Source: Paraburkholderia sp. BCC1885
Lineage (GTDB): Bacteria > Pseudomonadota > Gammaproteobacteria > Burkholderiales > Burkholderiaceae
Assembly: GCF_900996235.1 (NCBI RefSeq)
Contig: NZ_CAAJGM010000055.1
Location: 116,965 to 180,964, forward strand
Length of the DNA: 64,000 nucleotides
Direction of reading: 5' to 3'
Made by a program: the position numbers and the translations under genes. Positions 54,367 through 64,000 of the stretch are shown here, in pieces. The notes beneath the pieces are model-generated. The model worked only from the letters and a program-made list of their open reading frames with translations. It was not told where the DNA came from and searched no databases. The stretch's first letter is position 1. Each line of letters starts with the position of its first letter.

Positions 54367-54597
54367 TTATCGGTCCGGCAACGTAAACCCTGAACGGAGA
54401 TGGGCCGGTCGATATACTGGGCGGCGGGCCTGCTTCATGCGCCGCGCGTCACCGGTACGGGTGGCGAGCGCGCCGACCGCCACCGGCGCCGCACCGAGCG
54501 CGACGGCGATGATCGCCGGCGCGATCAGCACTTCGATCAGGGTGAAGCCTTTGGTGTCGTTAGTACGACGGGGTGTAACGGGCTGTCGAAGGCGCAT
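54367..54597 (-). pseudogene. GspI/type IV pilin-like remnant
   Basis: A 76-aa frame with a prepilin cleavage/methylation motif (KGFTLIEVLIAPAIIAVALG) and GALATRTGDARR, as in the type II secretion minor pseudopilin GspI. Two Leu/Ala positions of the hydrophobic helix are Pro (LIAPAII; GAAPVAV), which would break it. The sequence ends after ~50 recognisable residues without the globular domain. No other gsp genes are nearby. Probably a decaying fragment. Confidence 0.55.
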
Positions 54598-55020
54598 TGA
54601 TCGAACCCCTACGCTTGAGGCAAGCCCATGACGGGAAAAACGGCAGCCCGAATTGAACGACCCAATTTATGCGAAATGGATACGCAATTAACTCAAATCG
54701 AATAAATTTTAGAATGCCTCGCGCGGGTACGGATCAGCACTGCGTCTGTCATGCCGTCCGATAACAGGGGGATCGCCCGGCGAGCATCCCGCCGGCCGTG
54801 GCTTTCACGGACACGGGCGGACGAAAGAAAGTCAGGCGCAGACCTAAAGTTTTCGTTTTTTAATCCGATATTATTTCTGGGCTGGTAATGCGCCGGTTAT
54901 GCATCAATCACCGGCGGACTACGGTCGAACACGATCCAGACGCTCGCTCAACCGGCACCTCGCGAAACTGGGCAAGAAAATATATTTCAAAACACTGCAA
55001 TAATAAAAATCGGGAACTTC
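54598..55020. other. Intergenic, AT-rich patches
   Basis: 423 bp with no convincing gene. Two AT-rich patches (54658-54715 and 54845-54885) flank a GC-rich middle. The second (gttttcgttttttaatccga) may hold the promoter for the lipoprotein gene. Nothing else was assigned. Confidence 0.4.
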
Positions 55021-55491
55021 ATGAATACGAAAATTATCGCCGCTATTGGTCTTGCAGCCGCGCTGTGTGGCTGCTCGGCGTTGCAGCAGTCTTCATCCCA
55101 ACCGCAAGGTTCCACGTCTACGGCAGCAAACACCCAGCAGTCGGCTTCAACCGCCGACGGCCGCCCCATCCAGAAGGTCCGTGCCGGCCAGATCGACGGG
55201 GAAATTATCGGCGTGCCTGCCAAGAACAGCAAATTTGCGAAAATTCGTATTGGTATGGGGCAAAAGGAAGTTCAGGACTTGATCGGTATGCCTAACGATT
55301 CTCACAGTTACTCGACGGGCAAGGCATTTATCCCCTTCTATTTTGGAAAGGATGCCTATCGTTTTGAAACCTTTTACAAGAAAGAAGGCTCCCTCACCTT
55401 CCAGGGCGGCGGCATAACCGGAACCAGTGGAGTGCTTATCCGCGTGAGCGTCGATACGACGTCGGATGGTTATGCGCACGACGACAAATAA
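55021..55491 (+). CDS. Lipoprotein with BamE/SmpA-like fold
   Basis: A 156-aa lipoprotein: signal peptide MNTKIIAAIGLAAALCGC with lipobox ALCGC (Cys18), then a Ser/Gln/Thr-rich linker (~20-48). The C-terminal domain (FAKIRIGMGQKEVQDLIGMP; NDSHSYSTGKAFIPFYFGKD) has the I..GM...V..L.G.P pattern of BamE/SmpA-like proteins, ending GGGITGTSGVLIRVSVDTTS. It is not BamE itself, which is shorter and in another context. Function is unknown; envelope location is likely. Confidence 0.7.
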   Translation: MNTKIIAAIGLAAALCGCSALQQSSSQPQGSTSTAANTQQSASTADGRPIQKVRAGQIDGEIIGVPAKNSKFAKIRIGMGQKEVQDLIGMPNDSHSYSTGKAFIPFYFGKDAYRFETFYKKEGSLTFQGGGITGTSGVLIRVSVDTTSDGYAHDDK

Positions 55492-55832
55492 CCATTGCGA
55501 TTAGTTTTCCGGCTCGGCAGCGCAACTTCGTCTGCCCATCTGGAGTCGTGGCCGGTTAGCCGGGTTGGTTAGGCCCGGCTGGCTGGTTGGAGTGACAGTG
55601 GGAGCGTGAAAGTCTCGAAGGTCTGGTGATAACCGGCCCTGGTTGCCCCCTCAAGCCATCCATGGAATGAACCAGGGTGTCCGCTATGGGTTTCGCCGCA
55701 GACATTGCGAACGCAAACTGACGACGTATAGCAGACTAAACCTGTCAGGCAGCGGACCACCGTCAGCATTGACACAGCAATGCGTTAGCGGCAGGACAAG
55801 GCGCCGACGCATCGCTGTGCAACCACGAACCT
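55492..55832. other. Intergenic, no gene recognised
   Basis: 341 bp between the convergent lipoprotein gene and cusF. It begins with GGTTRG-like repeats (55550-55590). The part at 55640-55820 has the look of decayed coding or mobile DNA, but no frame gave a recognisable protein. No terminator with a T-run was found. Confidence 0.35.
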
Positions 55833-56186
55833 TTACTGTTTCAGCAGCTTCACGATGGTCAGCGTGCCATCCACGTTTTCAACGCGAACCTTGACCTTTT
55901 CGCCCTCCTTCGCCTGTTTGACCATCGACACATCCTTGGCCTTATAGGCCATCGTCATCGCCGACATGCCGATGTTCTTCAGCTCGCCGTGCTGAAGCGT
56001 CACCATGCCGGTGGACGGATCCACCTTCTTCACGACCGCGTCGGTGAGCGCGGCGTCGTTCGGCGCCATGGCATTCGTTGCGCCGCTGTTCATCTGCATG
56101 CCGGCCATGTCGTCCGCAGCCAGCGCCGCACCGGCGAGCGTAAGACCGGAACAGAACGCAGCCGTCAGGGTGATCAACTTCTTCAT
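55833..56186 (-). CDS. cusF: CusF-like periplasmic copper/silver chaperone
   Basis: A 117-aa periplasmic metallochaperone. Signal peptide [20 protein letters not shown] (cut after ALA), a short Met-rich linker ([16 protein letters not shown]), then the CusF OB-fold: [20 protein letters not shown] and [15 protein letters not shown]. His and both Met ligands (MTM) are kept; the Trp that caps the metal in E. coli CusF is Met here. Last gene of the cus operon, overlapping cusA by 4 bp (ATGA). Confidence 0.9.
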   Translation of the reverse strand: MKKLITLTAAFCSGLTLAGAALAADDMAGMQMNSGATNAMAPNDAALTDAVVKKVDPSTGMVTLQHGELKNIGMSAMTMAYKAKDVSMVKQAKEGEKVKVRVENVDGTLTIVKLLKQ

Positions 56187-59100
56187 TGGTTTTCTCCAGA
56201 GTGGGTTTGCGGCACAAGCGTGCCAGTGGGTACTACGTGAGGTTGAAGCGTTTCTTGCGTGTCGACTTTCATGCGCGCGACGCGGCGGCGTTGCAGCAAC
56301 AGCCAGGCGGCCGGAATGATAAGCATCGACAGGAGCGGCGCCGTGACCATGCCGCCAACCATCGGCGCGGCAATCCGTTGCATCACTTCGGATCCCGAAC
56401 CATGACCCAACATGATCGGGATGAGCCCCGCCAGCACGACCGCGACGGTCATCGCCTTAGGTCTCACACGCAGAACCGCGCCTTCGCGGATAGCGTCGAC
56501 CAGGGTCGCTTCGGTAAAGGGCTGACCTTCGTCGAGCCGGCGATTGAGCGCGCCCTTCAGATAGAGCAGCATCACGACGCCGAATTCGGCTGCCACGCCC
56601 GACAACGCGATGAATCCAACCGCCGTGGCGACGGACACTGCGTGCCCGAGCATCCAGATCAACCAGAACCCTCCGACGAGTGCAAATGGCACCGTCGACA
56701 TCAGCAGTAGCGCGTCGGCCGCCGAATTGAAGGTCAGGAACAGCAGCACAAAAATGACCACCAGCGTCACAGGAATGACCGTTCGCAGCTTCGCCGCCGC
56801 CCGCTCCAGGTATTCGAACTGCCCCGACCACGCGATCGAATATCCCGGTGGCAATACAACGTGCTGCGCAACAGCGATCTGCATGGCCTTCACCGCCGAT
56901 TGCAAGTCAGTATCGCGAATGTCGACGTAGACGTAGCCTGATAGCCGGGCGTTCTCGCTGCGGATCATCGGCGGCCCATCGGAGATACTGATCGTGGCAA
57001 CGTCTCCCAGCGTGATCTGTGCGCCGCGGTCCGTTACAACCGGCAACTGACGTATGTTGTCGACCGAGTCGCGGATCTCTCGTGGATAGCGGATGTTGAT
57101 CGGAAAGCGTTCGCGACCCGCGACTACTTCGCCGACGTTATCGCCACCCACAGCAGTCGATACGACGGACTGGATGTCGGCCACCGACAAGCCATAACGG
57201 GCGGCCGCTAGCCGGTCGATATCGACGTCGATGTAGTGACCTCCGTTCAGGCGTTCCGCCAACGCTGACGTGACGCCCGGAACGTTCTTCAGGACGGCTT
57301 CGACTTGCGTTGCGATCTTGTCGATCTGCCCGAGGTCCGCGCCGGATATTTTCACCCCGACGGGCGTCTTGATGCCGGTCGACAGCATGTCCAGACGATT
57401 GCGAATCGGCGGCACCCAGACGTTCGAGAGGCCCGGAATTTTCACCCGCGCGTCGAGTTCATCCACCAGCTTCTCGGGGGTCATCCCAGGCCGCCATTCG
57501 CTGCGCGGCTTGAACTGGATGGTGGTCTCGAACATTTCGAACGGCGCGGGATCGGTCGCGGTGTCGGCACGTCCCGACTTGCCGAACACGGTCTTCACCT
57601 CGGGAACCGTCTTGATGAGGCGATCCGTCTGTTGCAGCAGTTCGGCGGCTTTGTCTGCCGAGATGCCAGGTAACGCGGTAGGCATGTAAAGCAGATCGCC
57701 TTCGTCGAGCGGCGGCATGAATTCGCCACCGAGCCGCGACACGGGAATCATCGTGACGGCGAGCGCGGCGACTGCCAGCCCGATCGCAACCCACGGCCGG
57801 CGCAGCGTCGCTTCGAGCAACGGACGGTACAGCCTGATCAGTACCCGGTTGATCGGATTGGCGTTCTCATGCGGAATCCGGCCGCGGATCAGATAGCCCA
57901 TCAGCACCGGCACAAGCGTGACGGATAAGCCGGCAGCCGCCGCGATGGTATAGGTCTTGGTGAACGCGAGTGGCGCAAACAGCTTCCCTTCCTGACCTTC
58001 GAGCGAGAAGACCGGAATGAACGACAGCGTGATGATCAGCAGCGAAAAGAACAGCGCCGGCCCGACCTCGGCGGCGGACTGCGCGATCAGTTCCCACCGC
58101 TGGGCGGTCGTGATCGGCGTATCCGGGTGCCGATGATCGTACGCTTCCAGATGCTTGTGAGCGTTCTCGATCATCACGATGGCTGCATCGATCATCGCGC
58201 CAATCGCGATCGCAATTCCGCCCAACGACATCAGGTTTGCATTGACACCCTGATAGCGCATCACGATAAATGCGGCCAGCACCCCGAGCGGCAGCGACAG
58301 GATCGCGACGAATGCACTGCGCAGATGGAACAGGAACACCGCGCAGACCAATCCGACGATGATGAACTCTTCGATGAGCTTGTCCTGGAGGTTGTCGACT
58401 GCCCGTTCGATGAGCTGCGAGCGGTCATACGTCGTCACAACTTCCACGCCCGGCGGCAGGGACTTCTTCAGGTCGGCGAGCTTCGCCTTGACCGCTTCGA
58501 TGGTCGTCAGCGCGTTCTTTCCAGAACGCATGACGATTACACCTCCGGCCACTTCGCCTTCGCCATTCAGTTCGGCAATGCCGCGGCGCATTTCCGGGCC
58601 AATCTGAATGCGCGCGACGTCACCCAGCAACACGGGGGTACCCGTGTCGTTCGTGCGCAGCACGATACGGCGGAAATCGTCGAGCGAGTGCAGATAGCCC
58701 GATGACCTGACCATGTACTCCGACTCGGCCAGTTCGACCACCGAACCGCCCGACTCCTGGTTCGCCCTGCCGATAGCATCCACGACAGCGCCCTCTGCGA
58801 TACCGTAGGCGCGCAGCTTGTCCGGGTCGAGTACGACCTGATATTGCTGCACCATGCCGCCGATGCTCGCCACTTCCGATACGTCCGGTACGGCTTTGAG
58901 CTCGAATTTCAGAAACCAGTCGTTCAAGGCCCGAAGCTGGCCAAGGTCATGTTTGCCTGTACGGTCAACCAGCGCGTATTCGTAGACCCAGCCCACCCCC
59001 GTCGCGTCAGGTCCAAGAGAGACGGTTGCACCGGCGGGCAAACGGCTCTGCACCTGATTCAGGTATTCGAGCACGCGCGAACGCGCCCAGTACTGATCCG

Positions 59101-59401
59101 TCTTGTCGTCAAACAGCACGTAGACGAATGCATCCCCGAACGACGAATAGGCGCGAATGGTGGTGGCGCCAGGCACACCAAGCAGCGTTGTAGTGAGCGG
59201 ATACGTCACCTGGTCTTCGACGACTTGTGGCGCTTTGCCCGGATAGGAGGCCTTGATGATGACCTGCGTGTCGGACAGATCAGGCAGTGCGTCGAGCGGC
59301 GTCTGGGTCAGCGAGTAAACACCCCACGCGGTCACTAGCACGGTTGCGAGCAGCACGAGGAAGCGGTTGTAAATCGACCAGCGAATGATGCGCGCGATCA
59401 T
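56183..59401 (-). CDS. cusA: CusA-like heavy-metal RND efflux pump
   Basis: A 1072-aa inner-membrane RND transporter of the CusA/CzcA class. Landmarks: N-terminal [40 protein letters not shown], the proton-relay helix [20 protein letters not shown], and [20 protein letters not shown]. Copper/silver is favoured over Co/Zn/Cd because CusF-type modules accompany it. It overlaps cusB (upstream) and cusF (downstream) by ATGA. Confidence 0.93.
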   Translation of the reverse strand: MIARIIRWSIYNRFLVLLATVLVTAWGVYSLTQTPLDALPDLSDTQVIIKASYPGKAPQVVEDQVTYPLTTTLLGVPGATTIRAYSSFGDAFVYVLFDDKTDQYWARSRVLEYLNQVQSRLPAGATVSLGPDATGVGWVYEYALVDRTGKHDLGQLRALNDWFLKFELKAVPDVSEVASIGGMVQQYQVVLDPDKLRAYGIAEGAVVDAIGRANQESGGSVVELAESEYMVRSSGYLHSLDDFRRIVLRTNDTGTPVLLGDVARIQIGPEMRRGIAELNGEGEVAGGVIVMRSGKNALTTIEAVKAKLADLKKSLPPGVEVVTTYDRSQLIERAVDNLQDKLIEEFIIVGLVCAVFLFHLRSAFVAILSLPLGVLAAFIVMRYQGVNANLMSLGGIAIAIGAMIDAAIVMIENAHKHLEAYDHRHPDTPITTAQRWELIAQSAAEVGPALFFSLLIITLSFIPVFSLEGQEGKLFAPLAFTKTYTIAAAAGLSVTLVPVLMGYLIRGRIPHENANPINRVLIRLYRPLLEATLRRPWVAIGLAVAALAVTMIPVSRLGGEFMPPLDEGDLLYMPTALPGISADKAAELLQQTDRLIKTVPEVKTVFGKSGRADTATDPAPFEMFETTIQFKPRSEWRPGMTPEKLVDELDARVKIPGLSNVWVPPIRNRLDMLSTGIKTPVGVKISGADLGQIDKIATQVEAVLKNVPGVTSALAERLNGGHYIDVDIDRLAAARYGLSVADIQSVVSTAVGGDNVGEVVAGRERFPINIRYPREIRDSVDNIRQLPVVTDRGAQITLGDVATISISDGPPMIRSENARLSGYVYVDIRDTDLQSAVKAMQIAVAQHVVLPPGYSIAWSGQFEYLERAAAKLRTVIPVTLVVIFVLLFLTFNSAADALLLMSTVPFALVGGFWLIWMLGHAVSVATAVGFIALSGVAAEFGVVMLLYLKGALNRRLDEGQPFTEATLVDAIREGAVLRVRPKAMTVAVVLAGLIPIMLGHGSGSEVMQRIAAPMVGGMVTAPLLSMLIIPAAWLLLQRRRVARMKVDTQETLQPHVVPTGTLVPQTHSGENQ

Positions 59402-60942
59402 TTCGTGCCTCCCACCGGTTCGACCTGCGTCAACTGGTAGCCATCGTCGGACGGCTTGAAGACGAAATGCACGGATTCGCCCACCCTGACGTCCGGAAAG
59501 GCGGTCGGAGACGGTTTGCCGAAGGTCATGGTCATCGCCCCCCAGCCCAGCGCCGGCACGGGCTGGTGCGAGAACGTGATGTCGCTGGCGGTGACTTTTT
59601 CTACCTTGCCGGTTGTTTCGTAGGTTTGCGCGGCAGCAGGCGCAGGGGCAGAAACGGGCGCCGAAGGCGACGCCCCGGGTGCCGCGCCGCCTTCAAGTTT
59701 CGGCAGCACGGAGGTCAGGCTCGCCTCCGAGTCGATCAGGAACTGACCCGATGCGACGACCTGTTGGCCCTCGGTCAGCCCGCCCGTCACTTCGGTGCTG
59801 TCGCCGCTATCGTTGCCGACGGTGATCTGGACAGGCTGCAGCCGTCCATCGCCGTTCCTGACGATGACGATCGACCGCTTGCCGGTCGTGATCACCGCTT
59901 CGGACGGCACAAGCAGCCGCGAGACCGGTTTCGCCCCACTGACCCGTGCGCGCATCAGCATCCCGGGAGTCAGCCGCTGACCCGCATTATCGATTTCGAG
60001 GCGCGCCTGCAGCGTCCGGCTGTCCGGACTGATGCCCGGCAGGATTTCACGGATGTGGCCGCTGAAGTGCTGCGAAGCGGCGCCAGCGAAGGTCGCCTCG
60101 ACCAGCATGCCGGGCCGCACCTGCAACGCAAGCGACTCAGGTATTTCGACGATTAGCCACAACTTCGAAAGACCCGCGATTTTGGCGAGCGTTTGTCCCG
60201 GCGACACCATCGCACCATCGCGCACATTGAGCTCCGTCAGCACACCGGCTTCCTGGGCGAAGAGCGTGACGTGGGTCTGCGCCTTGCCGCTTTGGTCGAG
60301 GCTCGCAATGAGCCCGTCTGGAATCGACAGCGCCTGCATGCGCGCACGTGCGGCGGCAAGCAGGCCGGCATCCATGCCGCCACGTTTGAGCGCGAGGTAT
60401 TCCTCCTGCGGAGCCAGCCAGTCGGGGACGAAAAGCGACGCAATCGGCGCCCCCTTTGCGACACGTTGCATTGGCGCGCTTGTGTACAGGTGGTCGATAT
60501 AACCCGTCACCCGTGACTGAACGACATCGGCCATCGACTCGTCGAACTGGGTGGTTCCGATCGCATCGAAACCTTCAGCGGTGTCCTGACGGACCACGGT
60601 CGCGTAGCGGATGCCAAGATTCTGTTGAAGTGTGGAGTCGACCCTGATACCGCCTGAACCGCCTTCGTCCGCGAAGACCGGCTGAAGCTGCATGTCCATA
60701 AAGGGCGATTTGCCGGGTTTGTCGAAGTGCTGGTTCGGTACCATCGGATCGTGCCAATAGAGCACTTTGCGACCCGTCTTGGGATCTACCTTGTCTGCGG
60801 CTACGGATGGAGTCGCGGCTGCGGCTGACGCCATGGGTGCATCTGTGGCAGCACGATGGACGCCGATCACATAGCCGGCACCTGGCAGCACAGCGGCAGT
60901 CAACATAGCCGCAACGGCGCGTACGATCAGTTTCTGGTTCAT
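59398..60942 (-). CDS. cusB: CusB-like membrane fusion protein with fused CusF domain
   Basis: A 514-aa periplasmic adaptor. After the N-terminal anchor it has a heavy-metal-binding module ([32 protein letters not shown]). The lipoyl, alpha-hairpin and barrel domains follow ([40 protein letters not shown]). An Ala/Pro linker (~420-440) leads to a CusF-like domain, [20 protein letters not shown] and WGAMTMTF, with His, Trp and two Met ligands all conserved. It connects CusA to CusC. It overlaps cusA by 4 bp and lies 10 bp after cusC. Confidence 0.92.
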   Translation of the reverse strand: MNQKLIVRAVAAMLTAAVLPGAGYVIGVHRAATDAPMASAAAATPSVAADKVDPKTGRKVLYWHDPMVPNQHFDKPGKSPFMDMQLQPVFADEGGSGGIRVDSTLQQNLGIRYATVVRQDTAEGFDAIGTTQFDESMADVVQSRVTGYIDHLYTSAPMQRVAKGAPIASLFVPDWLAPQEEYLALKRGGMDAGLLAAARARMQALSIPDGLIASLDQSGKAQTHVTLFAQEAGVLTELNVRDGAMVSPGQTLAKIAGLSKLWLIVEIPESLALQVRPGMLVEATFAGAASQHFSGHIREILPGISPDSRTLQARLEIDNAGQRLTPGMLMRARVSGAKPVSRLLVPSEAVITTGKRSIVIVRNGDGRLQPVQITVGNDSGDSTEVTGGLTEGQQVVASGQFLIDSEASLTSVLPKLEGGAAPGASPSAPVSAPAPAAAQTYETTGKVEKVTASDITFSHQPVPALGWGAMTMTFGKPSPTAFPDVRVGESVHFVFKPSDDGYQLTQVEPVGGTK

Positions 60943-60952
60943 GTTTTTCTCT

Positions 60953-62266
60953 TTACCGGCCGGAGGTCATGTCGGGCGGCAGAACCTGGTATTCCAGTTG
61001 CGCCCAGACGAGGGAAACTTCCCGTTCAAGGTTCAGAACCTGAAGGTCCGCTTCTAGCTGCATGTGCCTCGCGTCCAGCGCGTCGGCGAGAGTGCCGGCA
61101 CCGGATCGATAGGCGGCATTGGCAAGCTCCACTTTCTGTTCAGCAGCGGGAAGAACGGTTTGCCTCAGATTGGACAGGCGCTCGCGGCCACTCGCGAGCT
61201 TCGCCGTCAGACTCTGGATATCGGCGACGACCTGCCGCTCGGTGTCTTCATAAGCGAGCCGCGCCTGCGTACCCATCTCGGACTTCTGCTCGACGTCGCG
61301 GTCTTCGACGTTCCCTCGGTGGATCGGCAACGGGATGGAAACGCCCAACGACACGTAGTTCGGGAACTTTCCGCCGCTCTGGAAATAGGTCACCCCCCAG
61401 GTCCAGTTCGGGTTCCGGTTGCTTCGGGCCACGTCGGTGTCGGCATCGGCCAGCGAGATGGCTGAACGGGCCGCGATCAATGTGGGCTGGACCTGACTGA
61501 GTTGATCGGGGCTTAATCCAGAGACACGCGACTCAAGGTCCGGTGGGTCGCCGGCGACATCCAGCACGTTGCCGGCCGCCGTCCAGCGCGACAGGACAAT
61601 CAACGCGGTCTTCTCGTCCTGCTGTGCATTGATCAGTTCGTCGCGGGCATTGCCGAGGGTCAGGTTCGCCTGGGCGACATCGATTGCGGTCCCGGTTGCG
61701 CCACGGTAGGACGCCTGCCTTGCCGCAAGTTCCTGGCCCAGATGGTCCACCAGCGCCTCACTCAGGGTGACAGCTTTCTTTGCATAGATGGCGTTCAGCC
61801 AGGCCATGGCCGCTTGCTGACGGACCTCGGCTACTTTTTCAAGGTACGTCGATGTGTCCCGCTCTACAGCACGATCGGCGAGCGTTGTCTGCAGTCGGCG
61901 TTTTGCAGGGGAGACCCATTCCTGCTGGATGCCGATGCCACGCATGGTGAAGTTGTCCTGCCCGATGGTGAAGGCATTGGGTCCATTGATGGGCAAGTCC
62001 TGGACACTCAGATTCAGCGTGGGATTGGGCAGTTGCCCGGCTTTGACGACCACGTCCGAACTTCCCCGAACCGAGGCTTGCGCAGCCTGGATCGAGGACG
62101 AGCGGCTGGTGGCTATTTGAAGCGCCTCATCGAGCGTCAAGCCCGCGTCCTGGGCCTGCGCCGCGCGGCCCGCTAACGGGCCAAGCGCGAGGCCGAACGC
62201 GAAAAGGACCGCACATGAGCGAGCCCAGGCGCGCCGGGATGCCGGCGTGCCAATGATGGAAAGCAT
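60953..62266 (-). CDS. cusC: CusC/CzcC-type outer-membrane efflux protein (TolC family)
   Basis: A 437-aa TolC-like channel. Signal peptide with RSCAVLFAFGLALGPLAGRA, then two repeats of the outer-membrane-efflux domain: LTLDEALQIATSRSSSIQAA, QLPNPTLNLSVQDLPINGPN and YRSGAGTLADALDARHMQLE. No lipobox, so it follows the CzcC rather than the E. coli lipidated CusC form. GAGG lies 7 nt before the ATG. It is 112 bp downstream of the Cys/Met-rich gene. Confidence 0.9.
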   Translation of the reverse strand: MLSIIGTPASRRAWARSCAVLFAFGLALGPLAGRAAQAQDAGLTLDEALQIATSRSSSIQAAQASVRGSSDVVVKAGQLPNPTLNLSVQDLPINGPNAFTIGQDNFTMRGIGIQQEWVSPAKRRLQTTLADRAVERDTSTYLEKVAEVRQQAAMAWLNAIYAKKAVTLSEALVDHLGQELAARQASYRGATGTAIDVAQANLTLGNARDELINAQQDEKTALIVLSRWTAAGNVLDVAGDPPDLESRVSGLSPDQLSQVQPTLIAARSAISLADADTDVARSNRNPNWTWGVTYFQSGGKFPNYVSLGVSIPLPIHRGNVEDRDVEQKSEMGTQARLAYEDTERQVVADIQSLTAKLASGRERLSNLRQTVLPAAEQKVELANAAYRSGAGTLADALDARHMQLEADLQVLNLEREVSLVWAQLEYQVLPPDMTSGR

Positions 62267-62378
62267 GTTCTAACCTCGAATGGTCGAGCCGCGTATAGCC
62301 GCGCGAGCGGACACACGAACTCACGTCCCGAAACGGAACGACATCACCGCGCAGAAGCGGTGAACCAGAACGATGGAG

Positions 62379-62744
62379 TTAGAGGGACTGCGGTGGACGC
62401 CAGAGACCATCCGGCTCGCGGATGGAGAGCGACCGTGTGTAGTGGAAGCTGACGGGGAGAAACGACCCGGCGGGTCGAGTCACGGTGGGAGAAGAAACGG
62501 GGTGATAGAGGCTACCCATCTGACATTGGGCACTTACCTTGCACAGCGATACCTTTGACTTGCCGTGTTCGCTGGACGTTGGACTCATCGAATTGCAGCC
62601 GGGCATCTCAGCCGCCATGGAGGCGGTGCCGCCGGCCATGGCAGATTCCATTGGGCACGCGCCAGTCGCGCCGCTAGCTGCCAGCCCGCTCAGGGGCAGC
62701 ATCACGCACAGCAGCAAGACGAAGAGTGTCCGCAGGATTTTCAT
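62379..62744 (-). CDS. Small exported Cys/Met-rich protein of the copper efflux operon
   Basis: A 121-aa exported protein: signal peptide MKILRTLFVLLLCVMLPLSG LAASG region, then Met- and Cys-containing segments (GACPMESAMAGGTASMAAEM; CKVSAQCQMG) suited to soft-metal binding, and a C-terminus ending LWRPPQSL, common in small proteins that head heavy-metal RND operons. It is first in the cus operon with TATACT 13-18 nt before its ATG as a possible -10. A CopL/DUF2946-like role is likely but not proven. Confidence 0.7.
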   Translation of the reverse strand: MKILRTLFVLLLCVMLPLSGLAASGATGACPMESAMAGGTASMAAEMPGCNSMSPTSSEHGKSKVSLCKVSAQCQMGSLYHPVSSPTVTRPAGSFLPVSFHYTRSLSIREPDGLWRPPQSL

Positions 62745-62812
62745 TGCGACAAGTATAGCTGAGCCATTTCAATCTGGTTGCTCTTGTTTCACGGGGTTGC
62801 CCGGATCGTAGA

Positions 62813-63160
62813 ATGCGTGGACGGCGGAACCGACCGGCCGCGAAAGCAAAGGTCAAGAGCCAGACTGCCACTCCGGGAAGCGAAGCGATTTTGCGCCGGA
62901 ACATCGAGAGCTTGCAGTCGGGACACCCCAGATACTCCGAAATGTCCCCTGATTTACAGGACGCGACACGCGAGCAACTGCCGAGAATGGCCGAAGACAT
63001 GACGCGATGGGGTCCTATTGAAAATGTCCGGTTTTTGGGGGTTGGCAGCCAGGGTTGGGACATCTATCAGGTTACGCATGCTTCCGGATCTGCCATCTGG
63101 CGTATTCATCTCGCAGATAACGGCATTATCGATGGCTTGCTGGTACAAGCCGGTCCGTAA
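62813..63160 (+). CDS. Small domain protein, probably the detached C-terminal domain of a larger enzyme
   Basis: A 115-aa frame. The first ~25 residues are basic and unstructured; from residue ~26 it reads LRRNIESLQSGHPRYSEMSP, REQLPRMAEDMTRWGPIENV and GWDIYQVTHASGSAIWRIHL. I recognise this alpha+beta pattern as one usually found behind serine-hydrolase or similar enzymes, with an N-terminal helix and a sheet sensing or capping substrate. No catalytic part is present, so it is either a stand-alone small protein or a remnant. Confidence 0.5.
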   Translation: MRGRRNRPAAKAKVKSQTATPGSEAILRRNIESLQSGHPRYSEMSPDLQDATREQLPRMAEDMTRWGPIENVRFLGVGSQGWDIYQVTHASGSAIWRIHLADNGIIDGLLVQAGP

Positions 63161-63182
63161 ATCTGTTTCGGGAATGAGCAGC

Positions 63183-63880
63183 CTAAATGGCCGGCATCGA
63201 TTCATCGACCGGTTCGGAGGTCGATAACCACCAACCGACCCCCACGAACCACGCAGATTGGTCTGCGGGCATTTCGCGTCTTAGCGACTTGACCGCGGCA
63301 GTCGTATTCGATTCGAACACGCTGACCAGAGACTCCCCGATCGCATCCTCGCGGGCGCCGATGCATTCGATGAACGTCGCCGGCGAAATGAACCTTGCCG
63401 CGTAAGAGTTGGGGCCAACGCGTGTCACAAGCAGCATGCCGCCGAGACCACGATTTGGCGTCAAGGGGAAAATCAGACGGCCACCGTCATTGAGTGCGTC
63501 AAGCCAGCTATCCAATGGATGCGTCGCGCCCGCGCTCACGTAAATCAGATCGGATGGCGGCAGCACAACGTTAGTGCCGCTTTCTTCGAGCACCCGGACG
63601 TGTTCCAGATGAGCAAGGTTCGATGTTGCACGCACACTAAGAGCCGGGTTAATTTCATACGCAGTCACACGTCCTGCCTCACCCGTGAGATGCGCGAGAA
63701 TTGCCGTGTAATAGCCGGTGCCCGAGCCAATGTGTGTGATGCTCTCGCCACGCGAGATGGCTGCTGCATCCAGACAACGTGCATGGAGGCTCGGCTCACC
63801 GTTGTTAATGCCTCGATCGGTCTTGAGCCCAATGAGAATGTCCTGATAGAGAACGGCAGGGTCGGACGTTTCGGTAGAGG
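63183..63880 (-). pseudogene. Protein-L-isoaspartate O-methyltransferase-like gene, 5' end removed by an IS element
   Basis: The minus-strand frame reads TSDPAVLYQDILIGLKTDRG, INNGEPSLHARCLDA, then the SAM-binding THIGSGTGYYTAILAHLTGE and TAYEINPALSVRATSNL, the post-motif DLIYVSAGATHPLDSWLDAL, and a complete C-terminus. The frame continues upstream to ~63880, where an IS end begins, and then hits a stop at 63906-63908 with no start codon. The N-terminal ~40-50 residues should lie beyond the element. An internal GTG at 63668 would leave out the SAM motif, so it is not a functional start. Confidence 0.7.
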
Positions 63881-64000
63881 TGGCCCCGGAAATCTGGACA
63901 GTCGGTTAGGTGGAATCGCTGGGTTCTGAGATAGGCATAATGCCTACAAAGGAAACCAGACGATGACGAAGAGAACCCGGCGCACGCACTCAGCGGCGTT
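63881..64000 (+). mobile_element. Left end of an IS3-family-like insertion sequence (runs off the window)
   Basis: The boundary is set where the methyltransferase coding similarity ends; the probable terminal sequence starts TGGCCCCGGAAATCTGGACA. Eighty-two bases later a transposase-like frame opens at 63963. The right end and target-site duplication are outside the window, so the exact limit is uncertain by a few bases. Confidence 0.6.
63963..64000 (+). CDS. IS3-type transposase OrfA, first 12 codons
   Basis: Reads MTKRTRRTHSAA and continues past the window edge. This is the usual start of IS3-family OrfA proteins, whose helix-turn-helix follows at about residue 20. Only the N-terminus is visible; the assignment rests on this motif and on the disrupted gene next to it. 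Confidence 0.55.
   Translation, partial: MTKRTRRTHSAA

Noticed and set aside
55569..55775. Small minus-strand frame upstream of cusF
   Set aside because: No ribosome-binding site, no family pattern and atypical composition; treated as intergenic.

Overview
The window is about 62-65% GC chromosomal DNA with short Burkholderia-type operons. Genes such as hpnH (with a long C-terminal extension), a Burkholderia-type trimeric porin, a stand-alone long argG, FtrA, a DUF4148 protein and a tss cluster point to Burkholderiaceae, most likely Paraburkholderia. No rRNA, tRNA or CRISPR array was recognised. Most genes are ordinary metabolism, transport and regulation, but several loci carry clear scars (fused, truncated or interrupted genes).

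Layout. 1-3.4 kb: tricarballylate oxidation genes (tcuB partial, tcuA) and a Tat-exported NHL propeller, all on the minus strand. 3.7-5.5 kb: small hypothetical proteins, an L-rhamnose mutarotase-like gene, and a scar where the 3' end of an enolase-superfamily gene abuts an internal piece of an IclR regulator. 5.8-9 kb: hpnH (hopanoid side-chain) and a porin. 9.1-12.9 kb: a sulfonate/taurine-type ABC importer with a TauD-family dioxygenase. 13.2-16.3 kb: argG with a leader hairpin, then an MscS channel with a cyclic-nucleotide-binding-like domain. 16.4-20.2 kb: a large secreted propeller, a rhodanese and divergent ftrA.

20.2-33 kb: a type VI secretion cluster. tssJ, tssG, tssB (minus) and tssK, tssL, an OmpA-domain protein, hcp, clpV, tssE (plus) look intact. 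In the middle, TssC survives only as an N-terminal stub fused to a VgrG C-terminus, and TssF only as a C-terminus fused behind an M23/SH3-like effector. tssM, tssA and full tssC/tssF/vgrG are absent from the window, so this locus should not fire on its own unless parts are supplied elsewhere.

33-38 kb: a PRISE-type reductase, and a two-gene operon of a periplasmic solute-binding protein with a CHASE-PAS-GGDEF-EAL protein. 38-43 kb: a LysR regulator, mntH (Mn import), a Tat-exported bicupin oxalate decarboxylase and an orphan tatA-tatB pair. Together the last four read as a manganese/oxalate/Tat module and are the most attractive functional hypothesis here. 43-54.2 kb: DUF4148, a ketopantoate reductase-like gene, an aromatic aminotransferase, then a sugar-acid locus (UxaA-type dehydratase, LysR, SMP-30 lactonase, complete sugar ABC importer).

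54.3-64 kb: a gspI remnant, a lipoprotein, a five-gene copper/silver efflux operon (Cys/Met-rich exported protein, cusC, cusB with a fused CusF domain, cusA, cusF), a small DUF-like domain, and a protein-L-isoaspartate methyltransferase-like gene whose 5' end is cut by an IS3-type element running off the right edge.
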